Positions 1 through 8,218 of a DNA stretch of 37,104 bases are shown piece by piece. Where the stretch lies: NCBI GenBank assembly GCA_944326945.1, contig CALVFY010000026.1, forward strand, positions 1 through 37,104, written 5' to 3'. A program made the translations under genes and the position numbers. Positions within the stretch are counted from its first letter, which is position 1, and each line of letters starts with the position of its first letter. The notes beneath the pieces were generated by a model. The model searched no databases. It had not been told where the DNA came from and was given only the letters and a program-made list of their open reading frames with translations. Source of the DNA: an uncultured Rikenellaceae bacterium. GTDB lineage: Bacteria > Bacteroidota > Bacteroidia > Bacteroidales > Rikenellaceae.

Positions 1-14
1 AAAGAGTCTGTTTG

Positions 15-45
15 TTTGGAGGAATAGAATTTATTCGTATGTTTG
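15..45 (+). promoter_or_regulatory. Bacteroidetes-type promoter of the efflux operon
   Basis: An exact TTTG at 15-18 and an exact TATGTTTG (TAnnTTTG) at 38-45 are separated by 19 bases, the ideal layout of the Bacteroidetes housekeeping sigma promoter. The predicted start of transcription is near base 52, about 40 bases before the tetR ATG and inside the inverted repeat at 48-76. Confidence 0.8.
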
Positions 46-47
46 CA

Positions 48-76
48 TTAACAATTTTGTTAAATAAAATTGTTAA
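48..76. promoter_or_regulatory. Inverted repeat, likely TetR operator
   Basis: Two perfect 11-base arms (TTAACAATTTT at 48-58 and AAAATTGTTAA at 66-76) flank a 7-base spacer. The repeat begins two bases after the -7 box and covers the expected transcription start. TetR-family repressors commonly bind such sites beside their own gene, so autorepression of the whole operon is the simplest reading. The binding itself is inferred. Confidence 0.65.
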
Positions 77-93
77 CATCTTAAAAACCTATC

Positions 94-714
94 ATGGAAC
101 AGTCCAGGAGCAAGGAACAGGCGATTTTAGCGGCGGCCGAACAGGAGTTTATGACAAAAGGATTCGACGGGGCACGAACCATTTCGATTGCAAAGGCTGC
201 GGGAGTGACTCATGCTATGTTGCACTACTATTTTCGTTCGAAGGAGAATATCTTTGAACGTATCTTCGATGAGAAGATGCGGTTGTTGAGTCAATCTGTT
301 CTGGAGGCATTCGAACAGCAAGGTCTTTCGTTGGAGGAACGTTTGAGGAAAGGAATCGAGAGCCATTTTGATTATATAGCGAAATATCCCGGGTTGCCCC
401 GTTTCGTTGTTAATGAGGTGATGTCTCGGCCGGAACGTCACGAGATGATGCAGCGTAGAATAGGTCCGATGTTCGAGAGTATAACGAAAGGACTTCAGCG
501 GGAACTGGATGAGGCGGCCGATCGGGGTGAGTGTGAGCGGATGGATGTCAGGATGCTTATGCTTGATATCGTTTCTCTTAATGTCTTTTCGTTTATTGCC
601 ATGCCCATTATTGAACCTTTAGTCGGGGATTTGGCGGTCGATCGTGAGACATTTTGTCGGTTGCGAAAACAGGAAAATGTAGAGGTTATCATGCGTCGTT
701 TGAAAAAACTGTAG
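94..714 (+). CDS. TetR/AcrR-family transcriptional repressor
   Basis: A 206-residue protein of normal length for the family. The N-terminal DNA-binding domain (about residues 8-55) has the typical helix-turn-helix ending in HYYFRSKENIF, followed by an all-helical ligand-binding and dimerisation domain without close family signatures. It is the first gene of a seven-gene exporter operon, with only three bases between its stop and the next ATG. A consensus promoter and a palindrome lie directly upstream. By position it is the counterpart of CecR (YbiH), which controls ybhGFSR in enterobacteria; this correspondence rests on gene order. The inducing compound cannot be read from the sequence. The start at 94 is the first ATG after the promoter. 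Confidence 0.9.
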   Translation: MEQSRSKEQAILAAAEQEFMTKGFDGARTISIAKAAGVTHAMLHYYFRSKENIFERIFDEKMRLLSQSVLEAFEQQGLSLEERLRKGIESHFDYIAKYPGLPRFVVNEVMSRPERHEMMQRRIGPMFESITKGLQRELDEAADRGECERMDVRMLMLDIVSLNVFSFIAMPIIEPLVGDLAVDRETFCRLRKQENVEVIMRRLKKL

Positions 715-717
715 TTT

Positions 718-1998
718 ATGAAACGGATTTTGATTATGGGGATGTTGCTGACTGTTTCGGTCGGAGCTCGGGGACAACTTACGCTTGATGGATGCCGTCG
801 GATGGCTCGGGAACATTATCCGGAAATAGCACGTTATGATTTGATCAGGCAGAGTGCGGAATATACCCTTTCGAATGCCCGGAGGAGTTATCTGCCGCAG
901 TTGATATTGTCTGGACAGGCTTCTTGGCAGACCGATGTCCCGGAGTTTCCTGAGGCATTGAACGGGATGTTGGCTGGACAAGGTATCGCCATTCCCGGAA
1001 TGGACAAGGATCAATATAAGGTCTCATTGGAGGTGAATCAGCTGCTTTGGGATGGAGGCAAGTCCCGGGCTGATCAACAGGTAGCCCAGGCTGAGTCGCT
1101 CGAGGCACAACGCTCTGTGGATGTCGATCTTTATGCGCTGGAGGGTCGGATAGACGATTTGTATTTTGGGGTTCTGTTGCTTGAGGCGCGGATCGAACAG
1201 ACGAAACTGACCATGAATTTGTTGCGAAGCAATCTTGAGAAGGTGCGTTCGATGCAGCGTAATGGTGTGGCGATGCAGTCCGATGCCGATGCCCTGGAGG
1301 CGGAATTGCTTTCGGTGGGGCAACAACTCGGACAGGTGGAGGCTTCGTGTGAGAGCTATCGGCAGATGCTTGCGATCTTTATCGGGAAAGATACGAAAGG
1401 AGTTGAGTTGGAGCGTCCTGCGGCCGAAGAGCCTCGCGGAGACGATTCTCAGCGTCCGGAACTGGAGTGGTTCGATGCGCAGATCGGAACGTTGTCCGCT
1501 CAGGAGGCTTTGATAAAATCTTCCACCCGGCCTCGGTTCGGATTCTTTGCGCAGGGCTATTACGGTTATCCGGGATTGGACTATTTCGAGAGCATGATGT
1601 CGAACGACTGGTCGTGGAATGCATTGATCGGAGTGAAGATGTCGTGGAATTTTGGTGCTTATTATACCCGGAAAAACTCTCTGAACCGATTGCGGACGAC
1701 GCAACGGCAGGTGGGGGTGCAACGTGATGTTTTTCTGTTTAATACCCGTTTGCAGAGCACCCAGGAGAGAGGTGAGGTTGTCCGGTTACGTAAGGCTTTG
1801 GCCGATGATGATCGGATTGTGGCGCTTCGTCGTTCGGTACGTGAGGCAGCCGAATCAAAACTGCGCAACGGAGTGATCGATACCGACGAGCTGTTACGGA
1901 AGATCACCGAGGAGAGTGCTGCCATGATGGCGCGTAGTGCCCGTGAGATTGAGTTGTTGAAAGCTATATATGAATGGAAACATACGATAAACGGATGA
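718..1998 (+). CDS. TolC-like outer-membrane efflux protein
   Basis: A 426-residue protein with a Sec signal peptide (about residues 1-20, cleavage near GARGQ). It has the heptad-rich helical pattern of the outer-membrane efflux protein family: two similar halves, each with long helices, and beta-strand segments such as FGFFAQGYYGYPG before the second half. TolC homologues trimerise into a channel spanning the outer membrane and periplasm. It lies between the regulator and the HlyD adaptor, so it is probably the dedicated exit duct of this exporter. Its stop overlaps the next start (ATGA at 1995-1998), suggesting coupled translation. Confidence 0.9.
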   Translation: MKRILIMGMLLTVSVGARGQLTLDGCRRMAREHYPEIARYDLIRQSAEYTLSNARRSYLPQLILSGQASWQTDVPEFPEALNGMLAGQGIAIPGMDKDQYKVSLEVNQLLWDGGKSRADQQVAQAESLEAQRSVDVDLYALEGRIDDLYFGVLLLEARIEQTKLTMNLLRSNLEKVRSMQRNGVAMQSDADALEAELLSVGQQLGQVEASCESYRQMLAIFIGKDTKGVELERPAAEEPRGDDSQRPELEWFDAQIGTLSAQEALIKSSTRPRFGFFAQGYYGYPGLDYFESMMSNDWSWNALIGVKMSWNFGAYYTRKNSLNRLRTTQRQVGVQRDVFLFNTRLQSTQERGEVVRLRKALADDDRIVALRRSVREAAESKLRNGVIDTDELLRKITEESAAMMARSAREIELLKAIYEWKHTING

Positions 1999-2894
1999 TT
2001 ATGAAACGAATATTGATTGGTGCGATCGTGTCGTTGAACGTTGTGGCATGCGGGCACGGTGGTGAGTTCGATGCTACGGGAACTTTCGAGGCTACAGAAG
2101 TGGTTGTGTCGGCAGAGACATCAGGGCGTATTCTCTGTTTTGATGTGACGGAGGGGGATGAACTGCAGGCAGGGGCAGTGGTGGGTGCCGTCGACACCGT
2201 ACAACTCTATTTGCAACGATTGCAACTGGAACGGCAACGGGCTTCTGTGCAGAGCGGGCGTCCAGATATTTCGAAACAGGCGGCTGCTCTGCGCGAACAG
2301 ATTGCCAAACAACAGACCGAACGTCGGCGTGTGGAGCGTCTGCTTAGGGATGGTGCGGCTACGGCCAAACAACTCGACGATATTGATGCACAACTGCGTG
2401 TGTTGAACGGTCAGCTGGAGGCGCAACTCTCTACGCTCGAAAACAATACGGCATCGATCGACGAGAATGCCTCTGCCCTTGAATTGCAGATTGCACAGGT
2501 CAATGACCGACTGGCCAAATGTCGTATCAGTTCGCCTGTCGAGGGGACGGTGCTCGCCAAATATGCCGAAGCAGGCGAATGGGTTTCAGTCGGTAAACCG
2601 TTGATGAAAGTGGCTGATTTGAAACGGATTTATCTGAGGGCTTATTTCACGTCGGACCAGCTGGCCGGGTTGAAAATAGGACAATCGGTTACCGTGACGG
2701 CCGATTTCGGAGGGGATCGACAGATCGACTATCCCGGCCGTATTACCTGGATCGCTTCCGAGAGCGAATTTACACCCAAGACCATTCAAACACGTGATTC
2801 CCGGGCCAATTTGGTATATGCCGTGAAGGTGGCTGTGGAGAACGACGGACGGTTGAAACTCGGTCTTTATGGGCAAGTACGATTGGATGATTGA
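1995..2894 (+). CDS. HlyD/YbhG-type periplasmic adaptor lipoprotein
   Basis: A membrane fusion protein of about 299 residues. The N-terminus is a lipoprotein signal with the lipobox VVAC (Cys19 from this start), so it is probably anchored in the inner membrane by lipid. A first lipoyl half follows (around GTFEATEVVVSAETSGRI), then a long Gln/Arg/Leu-rich coiled-coil hairpin (about residues 75-175), the second lipoyl half (CRISSPVEGTVLAKY) and a beta-barrel domain. It bridges the ABC pump to TolC. ATG at 1995 overlaps the tolC stop; ATG at 2001 is equally possible. An in-frame ATG at 1974 would lengthen the N-terminus ahead of the signal and is less likely. Confidence 0.9.
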   Translation: MIMKRILIGAIVSLNVVACGHGGEFDATGTFEATEVVVSAETSGRILCFDVTEGDELQAGAVVGAVDTVQLYLQRLQLERQRASVQSGRPDISKQAAALREQIAKQQTERRRVERLLRDGAATAKQLDDIDAQLRVLNGQLEAQLSTLENNTASIDENASALELQIAQVNDRLAKCRISSPVEGTVLAKYAEAGEWVSVGKPLMKVADLKRIYLRAYFTSDQLAGLKIGQSVTVTADFGGDRQIDYPGRITWIASESEFTPKTIQTRDSRANLVYAVKVAVENDGRLKLGLYGQVRLDD

Positions 2895-2906
2895 CGGATC
2901 GGAGAC

Positions 2907-3824
2907 ATGGAGATGAACGAAGCTGTCGTAGTCGAGGGATTGACCAAACGTTACGGGGCACTGACTGCACTGGACGGAATGTCGTTTTGTGTCGGCCGGG
3001 GTGAACTTTTCGGTTTGATCGGTCCGGACGGGGCGGGCAAGACGACCCTGTTCCGGTTGTTGACGACCTTGATCGATGCCGATGGTGGACGGGCTGCGGT
3101 AGACGGATTCGATATTCGTAAGGATTATCGGTTGATTCGTAAACGAGTGGGATATATGCCCGGACGTTTTTCTCTCTATCCGGATCTGTCGGTCGAGGAG
3201 AATCTCGCCTTTTTTGCCGCGCTGTTCGGGGTTTCGATTTCGGATAATTATGAATTGATCGCTCCGATCTATCGGCAGATCGAACCTTTTAGAACTCGTC
3301 GGGCAGGAAAACTCTCCGGAGGTATGAAACAGAAATTGGCTTTGTGTTGTGCGCTGATCCACCGTCCATCGGTGCTCTTCTTGGACGAACCCACTACGGG
3401 GGTGGATGCCGTTTCTCGCGGCGAATTTTGGGAGATGCTCGGCCAATTGAAAAATAGAGGCATATCGATGCTGGTTTCTACGCCTTATATGGACGAGGCA
3501 ACACGTTGTGATCGGGTGGCTTTGTGCAACGAGGGACGGCTGTTGGGAGTCGATACTCCTCAGGGAATTGTCTCGCGGTTCGATGCCCCGCTTTACGCTC
3601 TTGAGGGAGAGAACATGTATGGATTGTTGCTCGAAACCCGTAAGATGCCGGGTGTGGTGGCGTGTTATCCGTTCGGAGAGAGTCATCATTTGGTGGGATG
3701 CGAGGGATTCGATCCGCACCGTCTTGTCGGGGAGCTGGAAAGGATGGGTTTCTGTGGGGTATCGGTTCGCGCTGTGGAACCCGGGATTGAGGATGTATTT
3801 ATCAAATGGATGAGCCATGAGTAA
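2907..3824 (+). CDS. ABC transporter ATPase, YbhF N-half-like, degenerate Q- and H-loops
   Basis: A 305-residue nucleotide-binding protein. Walker A is GPDGAGKTT (residues 39-47), the signature is the canonical LSGGMKQ (136-142) and Walker B is VLFLDEP (156-162). Two usually conserved positions are changed: the Q-loop Gln is Gly86 (GYMPGRFSLY) and the H-loop His is Pro193 (STPYMDEA). The C-terminal ~90 residues form an extra domain seen in ABC-2 type ATPases. The protein matches the N-terminal ATPase half of YbhF, which in E. coli is fused to the half encoded by the next gene. It overlaps that gene by eight bases. Its likely partners are the next ATPase and the two permeases. Confidence 0.93.
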   Translation: MEMNEAVVVEGLTKRYGALTALDGMSFCVGRGELFGLIGPDGAGKTTLFRLLTTLIDADGGRAAVDGFDIRKDYRLIRKRVGYMPGRFSLYPDLSVEENLAFFAALFGVSISDNYELIAPIYRQIEPFRTRRAGKLSGGMKQKLALCCALIHRPSVLFLDEPTTGVDAVSRGEFWEMLGQLKNRGISMLVSTPYMDEATRCDRVALCNEGRLLGVDTPQGIVSRFDAPLYALEGENMYGLLLETRKMPGVVACYPFGESHHLVGCEGFDPHRLVGELERMGFCGVSVRAVEPGIEDVFIKWMSHE

Positions 3825-4560
3825 CGATCCGATTATCTCTGTACGTGAGTTAAGTAAATGTTTTGGAGATTTTATTGCCGTCGATCGCATCTCGTTCGAT
3901 GTGGCCCGGGGAGAGATTTTCGGTTTCCTGGGAGCCAACGGAGCCGGTAAGACAACGGCGATGCGTATGTTGTGCGGACTGAGTTACCCCTCTTCGGGAA
4001 GCGGCACGGTAGCCGGGTTCGATGTGATGAGGGAGGGGGAGAGAATCAAGCGCCGTATCGGGTACATGAGCCAGCGGTTTTCGCTCTATGACGATTTGAC
4101 GGTGATGGAGAATATACGGTTGTATGCCGGAATTTATGGGCTGACGCGTCGGCAGATGCTGCGTCGGGCGGTTACGGTACTCGACCGTTTGCAGTTTCGC
4201 TCGGAGGCAGACACGCTGGTGGGTGGATTGCCGCTGGGGTGGAAACAGAAATTGGCCTTTTCGGTGGCCATGCTTCATCAACCCGAGGTGGTTTTTCTGG
4301 ATGAACCTACGGGAGGTGTCGATCCGGTGACGCGTCGTCAGTTCTGGGAGTTGATTTATGAGGCTGTTGCCGACGGGACTACCGTGTTTATTACGACACA
4401 CTATATGGACGAGGCCGAGTATTGTTCCCGGGTGTCGATCATGGTCGACGGACAGATTAGGGCGTTGGGCGTACCGGCCGATTTGAAACGACAATTTGCC
4501 GTGCAGACGATGGATGAAGTGTTTCGGACATTGGCTCGCGGCGCAAAACGATCGGAGTGA
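3817..4560 (+). CDS. ABC transporter ATPase, YbhF C-half-like, degenerate signature
   Basis: A 247-residue ATPase. It has Walker A GANGAGKTT (39-47), a normal Q-loop Gln86 (GYMSQRFSLY), Walker B VVFLDEP (158-164) and the switch His195 (TTHYMDEA). The signature that is LSGG in most ABC proteins is LPLGWKQ here (138-144). This is the mirror image of the preceding ATPase, which has a good signature but lost the Q- and H-loop residues. Paired in a heterodimer, this protein's Walker motifs and the partner's signature would form one competent site. Its stop (TGA at 4558-4560) overlaps the next ATG by one base. Confidence 0.93.
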   Translation: MSNDPIISVRELSKCFGDFIAVDRISFDVARGEIFGFLGANGAGKTTAMRMLCGLSYPSSGSGTVAGFDVMREGERIKRRIGYMSQRFSLYDDLTVMENIRLYAGIYGLTRRQMLRRAVTVLDRLQFRSEADTLVGGLPLGWKQKLAFSVAMLHQPEVVFLDEPTGGVDPVTRRQFWELIYEAVADGTTVFITTHYMDEAEYCSRVSIMVDGQIRALGVPADLKRQFAVQTMDEVFRTLARGAKRSE

Positions 4561-5654
4561 TGAGAAAAAGTTTCGGCTCGTTTGTTCGAAAGGAGACACT
4601 GCATATTCTGCGTGATGGGCGGACAATGATGATCGTGTTGCTGATGCCTGTGGTGCAGATGATTCTCTTCGGTTTTGCCATTTCGAACGAAGTGAACAAC
4701 ATAGATGTCGGGGTGGTAGTGCCGCATCCGACAGAGTCTGTCCGTCAGGCAATAGAGCGTATTTCGTCCAACCCCTATTTTACGTTTAAGGGATACCTTT
4801 CCGCAGACCGGATTGATCAGGCACTTCGGCAGGGAGAGGTGGATGCCGTAGTGGTTTTTGCTGATGATTACGATCGTCAAATGGATGCGTTTTCCCGCGG
4901 AGAGGGTGGAGAAAAAGCCATACAGATTGTAATTGATGCTTCGGATACCAATACGGCTTCGGCCGGAGCCGTCTATCTGAAGAGTGTACTGCTCGAGGGG
5001 CATGCGGGAGTGGTGAGTCCCGAAACACATTTGTTGTACAATCCGCAGATGAAGAGTGCTTACAGTTTTGTGCCGGGGATCATGGGGATGATTTTCATGC
5101 TGATATGCGCCATAATGACCTCCGTGTCGATCGTGAGGGAGAAAGAGACCGGAACTATGGAGGTATTGTTGGTTTCCCCCGTACGTCCGCTGTGGATCGT
5201 ATCGGCCAAGATGATTCCCTATTTTACGTTGTCGTGCCTCAATCTGCTCTCTATTCTGTTGTTGGCCCGCTTCGTATTGGAGGTGCCCATGTCGGGTAAT
5301 TTGATCTCGATTGTGGGTGTTTCGATGCTCTATCTGATACTGGCACTGGCCTTTGGACTCTTTATCTCTACAGTGGCCCAGAGACAGGCGACGGCATTGC
5401 TTATATCTGCCATGCTGCTGCTTTTCCCGATCATTATGCTCTCCGGTATGGCTTTCCCGGTCGAAAATATGCCTGGAATATTGCAGGTTGTTTCGTGTGT
5501 CGTCCCCACGCGCTGGTATATAGATGCCGTGCGAAAATTGATGATCGAAGGTTTGCCTTTCGTCGCGGTATTGAAAGAGTTTTTTATTCTGGTCGGGATG
5601 ACTTTGATGTTGCTTACGGTGGCTCTCCGCAAATTCAATGATAAACTCGAATAG
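4560..5654 (+). CDS. ABC-2 type permease (YbhS/YbhR-like), first
   Basis: A 364-residue permease with the ABC2_membrane_3 layout: one N-terminal transmembrane helix (about residues 22-42), a periplasmic domain of roughly 125 residues, then five or six hydrophobic segments from about 170 to the end. The hallmark cytoplasmic motif EKETGTMEVLLVSPVRP lies between the second and third helices. ATG at 4560 is chosen over the GTG at 4557. It is paired with a paralogous permease three codons downstream, and the two probably form a heterodimeric pore for the split ATPases. The substrate is unknown; relatives export drugs or membrane-active compounds. Confidence 0.9.
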   Translation: MRKSFGSFVRKETLHILRDGRTMMIVLLMPVVQMILFGFAISNEVNNIDVGVVVPHPTESVRQAIERISSNPYFTFKGYLSADRIDQALRQGEVDAVVVFADDYDRQMDAFSRGEGGEKAIQIVIDASDTNTASAGAVYLKSVLLEGHAGVVSPETHLLYNPQMKSAYSFVPGIMGMIFMLICAIMTSVSIVREKETGTMEVLLVSPVRPLWIVSAKMIPYFTLSCLNLLSILLLARFVLEVPMSGNLISIVGVSMLYLILALAFGLFISTVAQRQATALLISAMLLLFPIIMLSGMAFPVENMPGILQVVSCVVPTRWYIDAVRKLMIEGLPFVAVLKEFFILVGMTLMLLTVALRKFNDKLE

Positions 5655-5656
5655 CG

Positions 5657-6760
5657 ATGCGTATTCTCCGTTTTTTACTCGAAAAGGAACTTCGGCAGTT
5701 CATTCGGAATCCGTTTTTACCCAAGGTGGCAGTCGTGTTTCCGTTGATGGTGATGTTGGTGATTCCGTGGGTAACCACCATGGATGTGCGGCATATTAAT
5801 GTGGCGGTGGTCGATCATGATCGTTCTTCGGTTTCTCGAAGATTGATCCAGAAGATCACAGCTTCGGATTATTTTACTCTGCGGGGTGTTGAAGAGCAGT
5901 ATGGCATAGCGTTGGAAAGACTGGAGGATGGAGAGGTGGATGCTATTGTCGAATTGCCCGACGGATTCGAACATTCGTTTTTGGGAGGACCTGCGGAACG
6001 GGTACGTATTTCGGCTAATGGGGTCAATGCCGTGAAGGGAAGCCTTGGAATGCAATATCTCTTGCAGGTAGTGAATCAGACCGTCTTGGAATGGAGGGGA
6101 GAGTATGGCGTCGGGACGTATTCCGATCCGGTCGAGATACAGTACCGTTACAATCCCACCTTGAATTATCGTTATTATATGATTCCGGCTTTGATGATTA
6201 TGCTGATCATTATGCTTTGTGGCTTTTTGCCGGCTTTGAACATGGTGGGTGAAAAAGAGACGGGTACCATCGAACAAATAAATGTGACACCCGTGAGTCG
6301 TTTGGCTTTTACACTGGCTAAACTGATTCCGTTTTGGATCATCGGGCTTGGTGTGTTGAGTCTGGCCATGTTGTTGGCATGGTTGATCTATGGTTTGGTG
6401 CCCGAGGGGAGTTTCGGAGCAATCTATTTGGCTGCAGCGCTTTTTATTCTGACGATGTCGGGGATCGGCGTAGTGGCGGCTAATTATTCTTCGAACATGC
6501 AGCAGACGATGTTTGTCATGTTTTTCTTCGTGATGATCTTCGTGTTGATGAGCGGATTGATCACCCCTGTCGAGTCTATGCCCGCCTGGGGACAATGGAT
6601 CACACGATTCTTGCCGCCCTGCTACTTTGTGGAGATCATGCGTGGGATCTATTTAAAGGGGGCTTCGATCGGCGATTTGTGGAGCGACTATATCGCATTG
6701 TCACTGTTTGCCTTGCTATTCAACGGGTGGGCAGCTTTGAGCTACCGGAAACAGTCTTGA
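5657..6760 (+). CDS. ABC-2 type permease (YbhS/YbhR-like), second
   Basis: A 367-residue paralogue of the preceding permease with the same plan: an N-terminal helix (about 25-43), a periplasmic domain to about residue 170, and then a bundle of hydrophobic segments. The conserved motif is GEKETGTIEQINVTPVSR. It is the last gene of the exporter operon and starts two bases after the previous stop. It converges on the SASA esterase gene with only three bases between the two stop codons, leaving no room for a terminator between them. Confidence 0.9.
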   Translation: MRILRFLLEKELRQFIRNPFLPKVAVVFPLMVMLVIPWVTTMDVRHINVAVVDHDRSSVSRRLIQKITASDYFTLRGVEEQYGIALERLEDGEVDAIVELPDGFEHSFLGGPAERVRISANGVNAVKGSLGMQYLLQVVNQTVLEWRGEYGVGTYSDPVEIQYRYNPTLNYRYYMIPALMIMLIIMLCGFLPALNMVGEKETGTIEQINVTPVSRLAFTLAKLIPFWIIGLGVLSLAMLLAWLIYGLVPEGSFGAIYLAAALFILTMSGIGVVAANYSSNMQQTMFVMFFFVMIFVLMSGLITPVESMPAWGQWITRFLPPCYFVEIMRGIYLKGASIGDLWSDYIALSLFALLFNGWAALSYRKQS

Positions 6761-6763
6761 GCA

Positions 6764-8218
6764 TCAGTAAGAGTCATTCCAGTTGTCGGTGCGGAAAGGG
6801 GCTAAAGGCAATCCTTCGGTGGTCATGACATTGGCATCGGTCCAGTTACGGAAAGCATAGCGTAGTGCAATCGGTTTCGTAACGCTGTCGCATGTCACTA
6901 CGATTTCGTTTCGATTTTTGGTGTGCTGTGCCTGTGCCGGGTAGAACCGACGATCGGTGCCGGCCAGTTCGAATCCCCGAAGGTCGCCGGTGAAGTAACT
7001 GAAACTGCCCCAGGCTGCCGGTGCATAGTCCGAAATTCCGTGGAACGTGACGATTGCTTTCCCGTCAGTGAAGATTACCGTGTCGACAAGTGGCGGATCC
7101 GGAAGAGTCTTGATTCCGTATGTTTTATCCAATGCCAGAGAGGCCAGCCGTTGCCCTACCTCTTTTTTGTGGGGAGGATGAATGGCGGTCGGATGTCCCA
7201 GGTCGGTTGTGGGTACAATACCCGAATGAGGAATCAGTTTCAGCGCCCGATATTGTGCCTCGATGGTCAGCGGCAGAGAGATGCCATCCTTTCCGTCGTA
7301 GGTGTAGGGGGCCAGCTGGACATAATAGAATGGCATTTTATCGTTTTGCCATTCCGAACGCCATAACTGTACCATCGAAGCCATCAGCTTGTCGTAGTCG
7401 AAATAGTTGTGTTGGTTGGATTCGCCTTGGTACCAGATGAATCCTCGGGCAGTAAATCTTGTGATGGGGGCGATCATACCGTTGAACAGATAGGCGGCTT
7501 TGGCCGCATCGTAGTCGCCACGAGGTTTTAAAGCCAGTTCGTGGTCGATGCCTTTTGTCGCTCGGATGGACTCTTCGGTCATCCATGATTCGATAGCGAT
7601 TCCTCCTACATTGGGTGTGATGAGTCCCACCGGAATGCCGAGTACTTGATGAAGATATTTGCCGAAAAAGTAGCCGACAGCACTGAAATCGCCTACATGA
7701 CGGGGGGTGGAGGTCAGCCACTGTCCCGGACAATTTTCCTGCGGTTCGGCTTTTGGCGTGGGGGGAACGGTGAACAGCCGGATGTCGGGATAGCGGGAGG
7801 CTTCGAAAAGGGCTTCCGTACTTCCCTCGACAGGCTGGCCATAGAAACCGTGAACAGGCATCTCCATGTTTGACTGTCCGGAACAGATCCATACCTCTCC
7901 GACGAGAATATCGTGGAGCGTCAGCGAATCTTTTCCGCAATAGAGTTGAATAGTGTGGGGACCGCCGGCCTGAGGCGTCTCTATGCGAACATGCCAACGT
8001 CCATCGGATTCTGTGTGGACGGTATATGTTTTGTCGCTCCACGATGGAGTGACGGTCATCTTCTGTGCAGGAGAGGCCCAACCCCAGAGATTCACCTGGG
8101 TGGAGCGTTGCAGTACCATGTGGTCGCCCAGAATTGCCGGCAGACGGATTTGAGAGAATCCGTTCCAGGTGAGCAGCAGACTTGTTATGAGAAAAAGAAT
8201 TTTTTTCATCTGTTTCAT
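6764..8218 (-). CDS. Secreted SASA-family carbohydrate O-acetylesterase
   Basis: A 484-residue secreted protein with an N-terminal signal (about residues 5-23, ending NGFSQ). It has the SGNH-type hydrolase blocks of the sialate O-acetylesterase-like family: GQSNM with the nucleophile Ser116, WYQGESN (262-268), and the C-terminal block from Asp339 to His347 (IHPPHKKEVGQRL). A beta-rich insertion precedes the catalytic domain. Bacteroidetes members remove acetyl groups from sialic acids or from plant polysaccharides, so the name does not fix the substrate. Its ATG overlaps the stop of the upstream GH28-like gene (ATGA), so it is the translationally coupled last gene of the Sus-like operon. Confidence 0.88.
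   Translation of the reverse strand: MKQMKKILFLITSLLLTWNGFSQIRLPAILGDHMVLQRSTQVNLWGWASPAQKMTVTPSWSDKTYTVHTESDGRWHVRIETPQAGGPHTIQLYCGKDSLTLHDILVGEVWICSGQSNMEMPVHGFYGQPVEGSTEALFEASRYPDIRLFTVPPTPKAEPQENCPGQWLTSTPRHVGDFSAVGYFFGKYLHQVLGIPVGLITPNVGGIAIESWMTEESIRATKGIDHELALKPRGDYDAAKAAYLFNGMIAPITRFTARGFIWYQGESNQHNYFDYDKLMASMVQLWRSEWQNDKMPFYYVQLAPYTYDGKDGISLPLTIEAQYRALKLIPHSGIVPTTDLGHPTAIHPPHKKEVGQRLASLALDKTYGIKTLPDPPLVDTVIFTDGKAIVTFHGISDYAPAAWGSFSYFTGDLRGFELAGTDRRFYPAQAQHTKNRNEIVVTCDSVTKPIALRYAFRNWTDANVMTTEGLPLAPFRTDNWNDSY

Noticed and set aside
12..257. 81-codon plus-strand frame at the window start
   Set aside because: It overlaps the promoter, the operator and the tetR gene in another frame, with no family features.
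2586..3938. 450-codon open frame on the minus strand
   Set aside because: It lies opposite the adaptor and ATPase genes, which have clear family motifs, and its translation is rich in His/Arg/Pro/Ser with no recognisable domain. It is a shadow of codon usage.
5717..6595. 292-codon open frame on the minus strand
   Set aside because: It is antisense to the second permease. The product is full of His and Gln, as expected from reading membrane-protein codons backwards.
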